A DNA stretch of 64,000 bases from positions 38,415,059-38,479,058 of the forward strand of contig NC_066313.1 of the NCBI RefSeq assembly GCF_022539315.1, in the 5' to 3' direction. Positions within the stretch are counted from its first letter, which is position 1. Each line of letters opens with the position of its first letter. The notes beneath the pieces are model-generated. The model saw only the letters and a program-made list of their open reading frames with translations, was not told where the DNA came from and made no database searches. The stretch comes from Serinus canaria (lineage: Eukaryota; Chordata; Aves; Passeriformes; Fringillidae). Below, in pieces: positions 22,011 to 35,819 of the stretch. Made by a program: the position numbers and the translations under genes.

Positions 22011-25000
22011 CATAACTGAATTAGAACTGATGGACTCGGTATGAGTAGATGCACAATGTCATTTTAAAATTAACACAGTTTAACTCTTTTTTCTGCCCTT
22101 GGAAATGTATTGCACTAAAAGCACAGGAAAGATTGGCAGATGAATTTTAACTTGTTGGTGTTTGAATTTTTTTTTCTACAAGCGTTACAAGAGTAGAAGG
22201 ATATTTGTTATATAAAAATATTTTGGTTCTGAATGCATGCAAAGCAGGCTTTCTGGAATCTAAGAGGTGTCTTTAATAGTTTTGAGGAGTAAAAATTGGT
22301 AGGGGAAGAGAAAGGGGAAGAGAGTTTTATTCCCAAGACATAAATAAAAAATCATTATTATGTCTTTCTTGCTAAAGAACAGAAAAGATAAGTTGAAGAC
22401 ATAATTGTTTAAGATATGTTAAAGATATAGTTTCTCACAAAATTTGTTTCTCAAAAAATTTCTTATAGTCTAAATAATTGTGTATACTATTCCAGAATTC
22501 TGTTAGTCTTTAGACTGGAAGTTTATGGTAGTCATGTTTTGACAAATATTTCAGGATCATTTATGTAGATATTCTTTCTACGTTAATCTATAATATCAAG
22601 TGACAGAACCAACTTCTGTCCTGTCAGCCTCTGTGTGAGATGTTAAATTCATCCTCTGTTGCAACAGAACAGAACTGATTCTTGTGTCTGTTTCTTAAAT
22701 CCATGTCATAATCGTTTGTCATAAATGATAAAGTGCTCAAATATAGAAATTCCTGTTGAAAAAATAAGAAAAATTTCCAGCAAATTTGCTATGTTTCTAT
22801 AAATAAGAAAGATTTGGCATAGTTTCATGCCTAAGCAGGAGCTGCTTATTTACTGATGAATAATATGCAGTCAAAATCATATATTTGGTAGTCCATGTCC
22901 TCTGCCTCTCAGTAAGTAAATAGTGTGAAACAAAGCAGATTTAGGGAAAACACATTAGCTTCCCTGCCTACAGTCCCTTGAATTTTTTTCTCAACTTTGA
23001 GGTCAAGGCATATGTTCATCTCCCCTTTCCCAAAATGCAAAAGATTTCTTTTATTTTGCCTAAGATTCTGCTGATTCCCTGCTTCTTTTCTTTCATTGCT
23101 GTGGATTTACCTTTAGTTGGATTTCCCAGGAATAAAGTTTGCATATAAAACTGTTAAATCAGAATAGCTGATGCATGTCAAAGTTGCATTCTTTGTTTAA
23201 AGTTAACCACTCAAATAAATGGAAATCAGCAACAAAGTTTATATGAGCAATAGAAAACTCTCTGATGCATGATTTTGAATCAGCTATGTTATCCTCTTTA
23301 TAGTATCTATCTTGACCATTTGGATCTCTGCATAGTGATTAGATTTAATAGAGCTGTTATGAACTGCTCTTTCTTTCAAGTTTTGCTGGAAAAAATTATA
23401 CCAGTTAGGAAAAACAGTAGCTATATTGGGGGGGTGTATATTGTTATTTTGGATGATCTGAAAGTCTGACAATTGTAACAATGATGGTCAGTAACAAAAG
23501 TAGCAGTGATTTTTAAAACACACATCTGCAATATCTCCAAATGTGAAGATTTCAATGGACTAACACACCAAGAGAGCAGAAGGATCTGACAGAAAATAGT
23601 TATTTCCTGAATGTGTAGAATTTAACAGTCCTTAAATGGTTCGTGCTGGATGAAAGAGAAACTGAAAAATGACCTTTATCATTGTCACCACTGCAAATCT
23701 TGCTGTTCCACTGCTCCAGTGATGCATAGAGGTGGAAATAAAGGAGATGAGTACAATAGACTTTTCCATAGACCGAGTTTTCCAGGTCATTTAATTCTCT
23801 CTAGTGTGCTCAGAACCTTTCCAACAGAGCTAATGATAACAGATTGCCACATTATCCTACTCATGGTGACCTGCTTGAGTACCTGCCAGAAATTCTACTC
23901 ACTCAAAGCTATGGGTGAAAAAGAGTGTTTACTGAATTCACTTCTAATGGTTATTATAATTTATTCAGAGGGGAAAAAAAATTGTATTTTGAGTAATTCA
24001 TGTGTTAAATCATGACTCAATTATTTTAAAAATTGATACTTTAGGTTGCTGCTCTGCTGCTACTGATTTTGAATTTTCCTTACTGACTCTGGCCTTCTTC
24101 CAGTTCATGTTCCATGGGGACAGTTCTCCCTATCAAACAATGCTGTTTTCTCGACATTATAGCCAGGTAAAGCTACCCACAGGAACTCTGTCCTTGCTAA
24201 AAAAGAAACAGCTGTGGCTCTAAAAGGGATAAATGTAGCATTTTTAGTGGGATTTTTTCTTTTTGTGATACTTTTGGGCTCCACAAGCTTCAAGAGTGCT
24301 AAGGAGAAAATCTTACTACCAGTGAATATCATAGTGTTCAGGCTGTTGATCATTTAATGGTTTTAATATGATTTCTTTGAGCATAAAATTGGGTGTTTGA
24401 TTGGGTGATGATTAGAATTTGTACTCTGATTGTTTGAATTTCTATCTTTCACATAATTTTTTGAGAGCCAAGTTTTAAATTACAATGCACTATGTGATTT
24501 TTACCATGAAAAAAGGATCTTGTGTTTAAATATTAATTAAAAATATTTTGACTTCTTTGAACATGTATTGTTTCACCAATCCAATTGGAGAAAAATGATT
24601 TTTTGAAAGAGATTCTGCCTGAAAGTCCTGCTTTTCAGATGTCTTGTAATTGCATGTTACCTACTTAACTCGGAAGAGTTAAAGGGATCTAAAATTTAAT
24701 GTTTACCATTTATTCACACTGATTCCTAATCTAGTGTTTTCAAAAAGGATTTTTGGGATTACGTCTAATACTTTGGGTTGGGCTCTTTAAATTAAATTTA
24801 AGTTCCTATAGAAATCAAACTTTTTCCATATCAATGCAAAGATCATGTTAGGAGTAATACTAAAGTTTACTTACTATACTCCAGTGACTTAGTTAGGCAT
24901 TCCATGTATAGCTGTTGGCTCTCTAACTTAAGGCCATTCAAGCCTGCAATGGGCATATGAGTCACTTAAATAGTTTTCCTTTGATTATAGAATTTTTAAA

Positions 25001-28000
25001 TACTAGAGGTAAAAAATGCCATCAAATCTATTTCAGACGTAATTATTCTCATCAGAAAAGGTTTCCTTTGGTTTCATACATTAATGGCTCGAATTTCAAT
25101 ATTACAGAAAATGTTTTGCCTGCTGGATGCAATTTAGCACCTGCTTTGCTAGCAGCTGAATCATCTCACATGAGTAACACCATTCTTTTCAAGGTGGGGA
25201 GAGCAATATAGACAGGAGAATCACAGGTAGCAGTGTTAATAGAAATACACTAGTTTAAAAATAGGATTTAAGAGGTTTGGGGCTTATATGACTGATATCT
25301 TGTTGGAAACAAGCATGCCTGTGTTCTGAGGAATTTAATGTTTTTATGGCCTGAAATGAGTAGTGATTCTTCCCCTTCCTACTTATGTGTCGCAACAGAA
25401 ATAACTAGAGTATGCAAGGCTTTTGTTCTTGAACCCATTCCCTTTGTCTTCAACTTTATGTTCTGCCAGTTTGCTTTATATTAATTTTGTAATGAAATAT
25501 TATATTTTGGTTCTCTATAAGTTTACAAAGGTTAAAGCACTTCAAAATTGAGACTTTATGTTAATATAGTTTTTTAAAAAGTCTTCCAAGTAATGTCTGA
25601 AGTCCTATTAGACTATAGTTCTGAATTATTCAGCTATTAGTACAGTTTTCATTAATACAGAGCACATAACTTGATAGATTAAATTGTGATATATATGTTT
25701 ACAGCTTACTCTAGGCTAATGAGAATTTAAAATGCAACATATAATAGTGGTTCCCTGCCTTCTGTTGATACACAATAGGGAAAGTAGAAATACTGTTCCA
25801 GCAAATTGCATGTATTCAGGTTTCAGATCTCCTATAAATCTGTCTCCATATAAGAAACCTTTTATGCATCCCAGTGTGATCGAAAGAAGAAAAAATTTAC
25901 CCTAAAATAGTTATTTAGGCTCAGTCTGGCATTACAGTGAAGCCTTGCCAATGACAAATCACTGCAAAAGATGTAGTTCAGTTTTCTCCTTGTGTCCCTC
26001 TCTTCCCTGTGGCTTCTCTACAGATCGTACATTCGATGCTTAATTGGTTGATACAGTGGAAAAGATTCTGGTTTTGGTTTGTTTCATTCCATTTTGTTTT
26101 AGGGCTAAACCAATATACTAGATTTAAGGGAAATGTCAAGGCAGTAAGACTTCTACTTTCCAAGGCAGCTTGCTATCAGACTGGCTTTGAAATCACTGTA
26201 AACCACAAAGCATGCCTAAATTTCTGAAGTAGGTGAATTCTTGCACTGATACAGCATCAGAAATCCTGGTGAGAACAGGAGTGAACTACACATGGAGCCG
26301 CTCCACTGAGGGTGCCACCTCTCACTGCTGGAGGATTAACTAATACAAAATAAAATGTGCTAGGACCTCACCCCCACTTCTGGTCAGATCTGGGGAGGCA
26401 GCATGTTTTTCATGAAAGCAGCAATTAGTCAAACCTGTCAAGCCATTAAGGTGGAAGCAGCCTTCAATGTTTGTTAAAAACAACTCTAAAATTTCCATCA
26501 AGACCAAAATATGTATACTGTACACATAGTGAATATGTGAGTCCAGTCTCAAACCTGGCTCTTTGAGACTGTGTCCATTGCTCTGTTCTCTCCTACCAGC
26601 CAGGCTGAAATTAGCTACAAGGCAGCCAGTCATTCACATTGGGGATGGATACAGGCAGATGGAATTTGGGGCAGATACTACACAGACACACACCCTTTCC
26701 TAAGAAATGAGCAGGAGAAAGTCTTATATTTTTAGCCACACACCCTTTGTGAGTAGTGAATGCAAATGTTCAAAGTCACAAGCACTGAATCTTGAAGACA
26801 GCTCATTGACCATGCTTTTCCAGATACAATTTAATTACCACCATTTTAGGTGGAATTAATGTAATTGGGTGATAGACAGATGTAGCAATCTCTGAGCTAG
26901 AGGTAATTTTGGAAGACCCCCATTTTTCATTATTTTTTTCAGTACAGAAAACTCAGAAAACTGATGATTTGAAATTGACAATGAAAAACCATTGAGAGAG
27001 CTAACGTCTTGTGTAAGATTTTCATTATACAGTTTATACAGGCACAATTTTTTCAGAATAACTTCATATGCCATTCATGTTTCTCTTTTTGTATTACACT
27101 CATTTACATTTCAAGTTTTCACAAGTATTTGCAAAGCATATGTTTATAAATGTTGTTTTATCTTCTTAGACTTAAAAGACCCCTAATAAAGTGCCATAGG
27201 AATGCTTATACCATGCTGCCTTACGAGGAGAGAGGGAGAAAGGGGCTGTCAACAGATCTTGATCTTGTCTCAGTGTCCAAACCTGATTTCAAATTCATAT
27301 CTCAAGTGTTACAGAGACATGTAGAGAACAGCTCTTAGCAAATGAGATACATGTCTGGTTTTTGCAATGCTGTTAAAAATCGTAGAAAATTCACAGTCTC
27401 ACATAAAAATTCAAGCTTTACATACTATAACAGAAACTGATAATAAGAAGTAAACATCCCTAATATGCAACACAACTCCTTTAGTAGCAGTTTTGTGAGG
27501 AAAAATAATTACTTCTGCTTTGACAAGATGAGAAGAACCAAATCTCAGTATTATATATTGTCATTATATTAATTATTGTTATTTGTTTATTATAGCAAGA
27601 GTATTTTACCTGTTTAAAGTCCTCAGAATGAAAGCTGTTTTTACCCTTTTTTTCACATATGCAGTGGGTTTCTAAAGAGAATTTCTAATTAATTCTTTCA
27701 AATTCAGATGAACATTATTATTGTCTTAATCTAATATTTGATACTGATAGAAATGAGCTGCAAACTATTTAATGACATTCTGCAGGTACTGTCTTATCAA
27801 GTCTGTCATTGCCACCTGACACAAACAATTTTAGAAGTCAACAGTCTCATTAGTTAATGTTAATGAATTTGGCAGACACACATAATTGGCTTTTACCTTA
27901 GTTTTCATGTCTTTTAATGGGATTCCACAGGGGATTTTTGAGAGTATAGACTTCATATTTATTGGTTGTGCAACTTTAAAATAATATCTTGTAACTGATG

Positions 28001-28099
28001 TCTGTTTGGATTTTCTCACATTAAAAAAACAAGGTAACTACCAAATCTGGTAAAGTGAAATAGCTCTGTATAAAATGCAAATTTCATACACTTGTATTG
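22011..28099. other. Unique AT-rich non-coding DNA
   Basis: No gene or classified repeat. It contains a candidate exon at 24104-24166 (listed separately), a G7 run near 23428, and a more complex stretch (24940-25220) with the motifs gcacctgc and gcagctg that might be regulatory. The block at 26260-26640 is slightly GC-richer, with a 97-codon open frame on the - strand that I do not recognise. Confidence 0.5.
24104..24166 (+). other. Candidate 63-nt in-frame exon
   Basis: Acceptor tctggccttcttccag ends at 24103. Donor tagccag|gtaaagc begins at 24167. The 63-nt segment is exactly 21 codons and open in frame 1: FMFHGDSSPYQTMLFSRHYS plus Q. The peptide is not recognised. A - strand frame is open over the same place, so openness alone is weak evidence. 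Confidence 0.2.
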
Positions 28100-28610
28100 T
28101 TTAGGTAGAAAAAGGGCCTTGGACAGTATCCAGTCCAATCTTCTGCTCATGGCAGGTCAGCTACGAGGAAGTCAGGCTGGACTGTTGAGGTCTTCATCCA
28201 GTTGGATCAGACCAAGATGCTTTGGTCTTCATTCAGCTGGGTCTAGAAATCATCCAAGGATGGGAAGTGAACAACCTCTCTCAGCTTGTCCGACTGCCTC
28301 TCTGTCTTTATGGGGGAAAACTTCGCTCTTACTTCAATTTATACTTCTTGTTTCTCATCTTTCCACCTTGCAATGTTTTGCAGAGGCTGGCTATGTCTCC
28401 TCAATGACTTCTCCACAGCACTTGGGTCTGCTGGTAGATCCCTCCAAAGCCAACTCTGTTCCAAAATGAACAAGCCCAGCTCCCTCAGACTCTTTCAAAG
28501 AGCAATTTCTTCAGCCCCATCATCTCTGTGACCTCCTTGTACTCTCTTCAGCTGGTCACTGTCTTTGTTTTACAGAGTGGCCCAAAACTGGATGCAGTAT
28601 TCTGATATGA
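28100..28610 (-). mobile_element. CR1 LINE fragment (antisense), 3' part
   Basis: The + strand shows the reverse complement of a CR1: gggccttggacagtatccag at the element's 3' side, then ctccaaagccaactctgttc, aacaagcccagctccctcag, and finally gtggcccaaaactggatgca, which corresponds to the conserved YCVQFWAP-type region of ORF2. The terminal short repeats are missing on the left. Three short + strand frames here (60-125 codons) are antisense shadows and not genes. It is well diverged and inactive. Confidence 0.88.
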
Positions 28611-31600
28611 AGGTTCTTGGAAAAGTGGGAAATTAAGCAGCCTTTATCTTCACAAGACAATATTTAGAAACATGATTTCATTGGTACAATTTTTTTGAGC
28701 TGGGACCAACTTTAATTTACAGGAGCATGAATCAGACTCTTGCTGATGTACCAAAAGCAGAATTTGATCTTCAGACATATGCATGCAAAGGGATGCAATT
28801 TTTTTTCTTGAAAGAGGATATTATGTAACTCCTCTTAAAATTCCTGAAATTAGAAATATCAGAGCAAGATAAAATTTAAGGTAAGAACAATATTGGTATA
28901 ATTTATTTCCATAGGAGAATTCTCTGGTTGCATTTTTTGGTGATGTTTCCGTAGCTACAGTTTTGAGTAACTATTGCATTCTCTATTAGAATGAAAGAGA
29001 AAAAAGAAACAACTTTTAACTCATGCAAAAGACATCCCTGTTTACTTACTTTAAAATTAGTCTGAACTGTCCCAGTTCATGCTCCAAAATGAAATAGCTC
29101 AATGGGACTGTTCCACATATGCTGGTTGACACCAGGTTCTCATGCATGCCTCTGCTTTCCAAGGAAACCAAACTGAGAGCGTGATGACCATCAAAGCAGC
29201 AGCTTTCAAGGCAGGGAACATACTGAAGAACTCCTTAAGAAATTTATAAAAATTTGCCTTCTATCAGAGATTTGGCAAAAGGAAGACATAGCTTTACAAA
29301 TCACTCCCAAGCCTATTATCTTTTATTTTCCTTTTACACCTTCTGGTTTCATCCCTTTTGTCTCTTATGAGGCACAGTTCTTAGTGCATAATCATTTTTT
29401 GTTCATGTTGCACAACTTTTCCCATTAGTACATGGCTTTGTCTCTTGCTTGCCCATTGCATGTGGTGGGGGTGTTTTCTCCTGGCTTGAGATTCCAAAAT
29501 GGATAGATGTGTGGGCTGCTCACTGTGTTCCTTCTAGAGACAAGAATGAAAAGGTGGTGCATTCAGAAGAAAAATGTGTATCATCCTAATGCAAATATCT
29601 CAGAAGGGAAAATATTTATAGGGTGATTTCTCTCAGGTTTATTTCTAGCCAGAAAGGGAGAACAGTGGCTCTATATAAGACACAAGAGTTACAGTCAATA
29701 GATCTTGTGAATAAGTGACTGCACTATTTTTATTGGCTTTTTTTAAGGAACTTTAAAAGCTTAAACTGTCTTTTTTATGTTAAAAACATAGTGTGCAGTC
29801 TTTGTGATTTAAAGTTGAAAGTTGTATTACAATATTTTAAATGAAAGTTGTAGTTCACTATTTATTGTAGAACAAAAGAGGGAAAATGTAGCTTCTTTAG
29901 TGCTTCTTTTCTTTTACTCCAAGTTCTTTTCAATTAAATCTAAAAATTAAAGAAGGCCCCATCTTTCTTAAAATATCATTAGGTATTCTGGGGTTTTTTG
30001 AGTTCTTGGTACACAAAAATTAAAATTTAACTTTAATCCTATTACCTCGTGTATTGTAATTGAATATTCATTTAAATATCATCCCAGTTCAGATGCTACA
30101 TTTAGAGATTTATTTACTTGTAAATGGCAAGTAAAATTTTAAGTCTACATTTATTTAAGAAAAAGACAAGTAAATTAGTTATCACTAAAAGTAGTCTGCC
30201 ATAACTATGTATTAAAGAACTCACATCTAGGTGGATGAAAAAAAATGCTTTGACCAGAAAATTTCAACATTACTGGTGACAGACATAACTAATTTATCTA
30301 CAAAATAATAAAATACAGAAGGAAGCACCTGGATGGAAATGTTACCTGATAGGCTGAATATGTTTAGATTTCAAGAGTTTTTGCAATTTCATGCAATAAA
30401 GAAAGTGGTGTTCCTGAATATTTTAAAACAAGGCTTTTGATATTCTATTCTCATTTTTGCCAGACTTTGAAAGCCTTTCCTTCAAGAAAAGTCTTCCCTG
30501 AATGAAAAATGAAAATAAACGTCAGCATAACTTTTTCATGCAGTAAGCAAATAAAAGTGATATGTTTACTTATTTAAAGTTTAAAGAATCGTTTACAGAA
30601 TTTATACTTGAATTGTTTCTGAGGACTAGGCAGTATAAAATCAAATTTAGGTAAATGACTATTTCTAGTAAGTAAAATGCACCATCTAAATTTTGTAGCA
30701 GTAATCCTAGTTAGTGTTTCAGATGTTTTATGCAACAAAATTCCACTCCCAAAATTTGATATTGAAAATCCTTCAATCCAAATTAGTTAGTTTAAACTGA
30801 AATCCTTGGTTTTCAGAAAAACTAAGGTTTCAAGACATACTAATAACAGGTAGAAGAGAAACAGAAAGGCATTGGCAAGTGTCAGCCATTCTATAGCAAA
30901 ATTCACTTCAAATAGGGAAAACTTTGTTTAGCTTTTCATAGAAAATGTGAGGTAAATACTTGTTCTATTTTTTCAAAGAGAAAAAATATTTTTAATTTTA
31001 AAATTTAGGAAAATAAATGCAATGCAATATCACAATTTCTGTGTGCAGGCTGGATGCATCTTCAGTAACATGATTGGCTGGACTCTGCAGCATAGGAAAA
31101 TATATTCTTTTTGTCCAAATTCCCTTACCTACTTCCCTACAGAGATAATATCCTATAGTGAATGAGTTGCTAGAGATATAAATGTAATGGATAAAGCTCT
31201 TTCTTCTTTGGGTAGATCTTCAGTTTTTGCTGGCAGTTATTCTGGAGTTTCAGCAAAGGTGACATTGGCTATGCAGACTTCTGCAAACAGTCTGTGAGCT
31301 CACATTGAAAGCTACCACCTGAGCCTTTTCTGTTGTATCTGCAGTACTTTGATGTATCCATACTGGTCCTATCCATCAAGAATTCATTTGTATTTCTATA
31401 CAAGGTCATTTACAAAATCAATTAATGCTATCCTTTTCTTTTAATGTATCACTTTTTTTATATTTAGCGTGTACTTAGAGAGATGCTTTCAGTTTCCAAG
31501 AAATACTGATCTATAGATCTTATTTAACTTTTTTGTTTTGCAAATTTTCAAGTACAGCTTTCTCCAGTTATCCATAGATTAGAAAAAAAAGAATTGCCTA

Positions 31601-32764
31601 ATTGCCTTTCCGAGTTCAAAACTGGAAAGTAAGTGGTTATGTGGGGTAGAGAAACACTGCTATTTGTTTGATTCAGTTTGCCCATCACTGAACATTGCCA
31701 TTTTTACTATTTGCAGAAATTATTTATTTTACAAATTTGATGAAAGCTAATTCAAAGTATTTATTAAGATAAATGCAACAAGTCATAAAAAAATGAAATG
31801 GGTTTTAGTTCGTTAAAAATATCTTTTACTCTGTGGATCACACAGTAATGAAAACTAGATAACTTTGAAAGGAGATGGGAAAGGAATTCCATTTGATGAG
31901 GACAATAATCTCTATACAGAAACTATGGAAGAACAAAAGCTATTCTTTGTAACTTAGGGACTCAGAAACATTTCCAGCTGGGTTCAAGTCCCAGGCAGCA
32001 TATGCAGTTGTATGAAAATCTGTTTGCTAAGTCCCAATAGCAATACTGCTTGCAGTAAACATATAGCTACTGCTGAGAAGGAACTCAAGAGACTGCAAGT
32101 AATATAGTAAAGTAGCAATATGCTTTTCCCATTATAGTGTAGCTACAAACCGCAGTCTTCAAATTTCTCTGTTTCACTTGATAAATCCACAGATCTAACT
32201 CTCCCATTTCAATGACCCATCTAATAAAAATACTTATGAAGAGTCTTAAATATTTTATGGGCTAATTATATCATTATTTGTAGAAACAGAATCTTTAATC
32301 CAAATTGTTTGAATAGGAGAAAAGGTGGAACAACAGGCAATTTAGCTGAAAATCTGAATTACTAGTTTTCATGTTATAAAAGACCTTGAAAGTAGAAAGT
32401 CAATAAAACCACCAACTGAAAACCTAGTTCAAATTCCACTGTAGTTAATAGCAAAGCTTTCAGTAGTGCCAACGGTTGCATATGTCCATGACATTTATAG
32501 AAATTTGAAAACAGCATACAGTCTGTCTGAGAAGTAGAATCCTATAAAAATTCTATATGTGTATTCTTTTCAAAGACAAAATGTCTGTTGCTACTACAGG
32601 GAATTTGGAGTGAGCACATTAGCTTTCAGTAAAAAAGCGAGAATTACTTCAAAGTTAATTTGAACGGAGTAGAGATATGGATTAAAGCAAAGCTAGAAAA
32701 TGTGAGATAGCATGGAAGTAGAAGGTTCAGAATATCCCTTCTTGTGTTTCTGTAGAAAATATAT
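28611..32764. other. Unique AT-rich non-coding DNA
   Basis: No open frame over 60 codons on either strand for more than 4 kb, and no classified repeat. This is the emptiest stretch of the window: long AT-rich sequence with scattered A or T runs. Confidence 0.6.
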
Positions 32765-32765
32765 T

Positions 32766-32820
32766 ACAAAAAAAACCCAACCAAACCCAAACCCAACCAA
32801 CCAAACAAACAAACCAAAAA
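32766..32820. repeat. AACC/AAAC simple-sequence tract
   Basis: About 55 bp of imperfect CCAA and CAAA repeats (aacccaaccaaacccaaacc, then ccaaccaaacaaacaaacc). It is a purely low-complexity microsatellite-like tract, imperfect and therefore probably stable. Confidence 0.85.
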
Positions 32821-32999
32821 GCCAAGCACAACAAACAAGCAAGCTAAACTTTTTAAAACTCTAGAGTGACTAATCAGTTTGCTAGCTCTTGGGAAATTTT
32901 CATGGTATGCCTTGAAGTGAATTAAACTAATTTTTGCTCAAATATATATATATATTAAAAATGTAATAAACAATTAAATGTCCTGACTCCTACGGTAAG

Positions 33000-33300
33000 A
33001 TGCAACTCTACATGGAGTCTGCAGAGAGGCATCACAAGCAGAATCCTTGTATACCTTTGCACCAGCACCAGTCCCAAGAACAGTGGTATGGGGCACTCCA
33101 GGCCACCTTTGGGTCTATCCTCCAGTCCAGCTGTGGAACATGGTTCCTAAGTGCTCTCATCCCAGGATGGCTACAGGATAATGCTGAGGCCGTTCCTTAC
33201 CTCAACACCCAGAAATGCCTCACTCAACCTTGCAAAGTAGCCTTCTGTCTCCAGCATCCCTACTTTCAAACAGCTTAACTCCTTCTTGTAGTTGAGCCCT
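33000..33300. other. GC-richer block of unknown origin
   Basis: A 300-bp patch clearly richer in G+C than the AT-rich DNA on either side, with one 92-codon open frame on the + strand (33000-33278). The predicted product (MQLYMESAERHHKQNPCIPL at its start) has no motif I recognise. The abrupt composition change suggests an inserted sequence, such as an old retrotransposon piece or processed transcript fragment, or a conserved element. I cannot choose between these. Confidence 0.35.
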
Positions 33301-35819
33301 CTTGCCTTCCATGAGAGCTCATTCATCAGTCAAAAATTACCACTGTAATTAGAATTTTCCCTTCATAGCTAAAATCCATTTTAGGATCTGAGAGTGGAGT
33401 AAGAAAGGAAGGATGGCAGAAAACCCTCAGAAAAGGATCTAATTAAAGCAATATCAGTTGATAAATGAACATTCATTATCTCTAGAAAAATGCAAGAGAG
33501 CTCACAGAATGACTGGGAACATCATGTTAATTGGCAAACAAGTGACTCACTATAAATTGTGAAAATAAACTGAAAAACTACACACAGCGGTGCCAGTCAA
33601 ATAATCTCCCAAACCAATAAAAAAACAGAAGTCATGCCACACACTGCAAAATTTTAACTCACTAGAATGATGTATGGACCAGAGAACAAAAGATAAATAG
33701 GAATAGAACAAACAAATATGCTAATTTCTTAAAATGTATATATTTCAAATATATATATATTTGAAGGGGATTGTGTGAGAATTATATTGTATTGTTAGGA
33801 ACTAAACTTGAACTTCCACTGCTGCTCTTCTGCCTTTGTTTTTTCTATTAAATATATATTTAAACAATAGAAGAATAAGAGATTTTTGAATATTGAATAT
33901 TTTATTGCTTATTTTTATTTTTCTTCCTGTTGTTAAAAGAAAAATGAGCATATACCATTAACCTACTGAGTTTATACCAAGTCATCAGCATTATTAAAAT
34001 TCCTATATGTAGATCATAATTTGTACAAGAACCTTGTTTTTCAACACAGCAAAAGAGTAATATTTCAGCTGGGAATGAAGAATTGCTTAATTTTAAACCC
34101 AAACATTTGTCTTTAATATTTTTGTTCTTGTATGAAACATATCAGCATATATTCTTTTTGTCTGTATAGATTTTCCTGATAAACACAAATTAAATAATTA
34201 TAATTCTTAAGACCTCTGTATAAGTAACTATAAAATTACCCTATTTTAAAACATGGTAATTGTCATACATAAGTAATCAGTCATGCTGCTAAACTTAAAA
34301 ATAATTTGGCTTATATAGAAGAAATATGTGTTTTTCTTGCATAGCACATTCATTATCCATAACAAATTAGTGCCCACATAAATTCAGTCTTCCAGACAAA
34401 TGAATGTTCAGCTACATGAGAATCTGGAATTTTCACATTAAATAAAGGCAGCTGTACCTATCTTAGAAATGAAATTACCAGATTCATATGCAATAGTGTC
34501 TATTTAACTCATAACATATACATTTTACATGGTATAAAAATACATTTTTCACAAAAAATGAGTTTGCATATTTCAAATCCAGTTGTAGAAGGTTAGAAAT
34601 TCATGCATGAATTAGTGACCATGATTTATTTATTGTTAACTTTCCTTATAAAATCTTGTCATTTGTGAAACTGCCAGTCCAAGATACTAATTTTTTTAAA
34701 TACAGTCTTGAAAAAGAAATTGTTCTTCTTCCATACACTTCACTGCATGCCTAAGGCATTTGGCTTTGAGCCTCATCACTGAGTCTCTGTTTATAATGAA
34801 TAAAAAGAAATAGCAGAAGTTAATTCAGTTCAACCAGCATCTAAATCATCCTCAGGGTATCTGTCAATAAAAGGAACCTGGAATTCCTAGTTGGCATGAG
34901 TTGGCCAAATATTACACATTAAATTTCATTTGGCAACACTACAGTGTCATGTTGTAGAAGTCATCTCGCTAAGGTTTTGCAAAATGGGGCATTGCAGAGA
35001 ATGTATAACAGCATTTCATGTTGTAACTCTGTCAAACTTAATAAATAAAACTTGGGTGTTTTATGACATAATATTATTTAGAGTATGTGCTGTTAGTATT
35101 ATGCATTTAACCCTTATCATGTAAGTCTTCTAATGCCACGTACTGAAGAAATGGAATCCTTATATTTAGCAAAATAGAGCTTCACTGTTCTCATTGGAAC
35201 AACATTTTCTCATCAGCTGGATTTTCTTGAAAGAGCTGTTACTCCAAACTGGCATAACTCAGTCAACTGCTGAAATCTGAGTCCGGTTTAACTGTTAAAG
35301 CCTTCACCTACCATACCTGTATGGTCAAGGCTGTAGTCACCTTCTGACCCAGCCGTCCTATATATCTACCAATACACTGTTACATTTGTCACTTCTATTG
35401 CATTATTCTGATTTCAGCAACCTTTAGTCTCTTTCAACAGTCACTACTGAAAACTTCTGTTTAACATTGGGTTATAAAATGTGCTCCTTTTTCCAACTCC
35501 TGAACATTCCTTCTCTGCTCTATGTTTAGAATTTGTTCAAAGGCACATTTTTTGAGCATGAAGTCAATAACAATGTTGGACGTAAAAACTGCTCAGCTCA
35601 TAGTGGTTTATATCAAATCTGATTCCAAGTGGTTTATTGAATTATTAATGACTTCTAATTAGCCAACAATCAATGGACCATATATTCAGAATCAATTTCC
35701 ACAATACAGAAGATAAACCACAGTGCTGGTTATACATAAAATTGTAAGAAACCCCTTCACATTTCTGAACAGCTTTTTATAACTAATTCCCAGAAGTGAG
35801 AATTTAACACATTGAGAAA
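33301..35819. other. Unique AT-rich non-coding DNA
   Basis: No gene. It contains a palindromic AT tract (ttcaaatatatatatatttg and its completion, about 33747-33768) that is just AT-dinucleotide sequence. Short open frames are unremarkable. Confidence 0.5.

Noticed and set aside
23650..24015. 121-codon open frame on the + strand
   Set aside because: Cysteine/histidine pairs near its start (CHHCKSCC) briefly suggest a zinc finger, but spacing fits no known class and the rest is featureless.
28092..28531. Three overlapping + strand frames of 61-125 codons as a gene
   Set aside because: They are antisense to a recognisable CR1 fragment.
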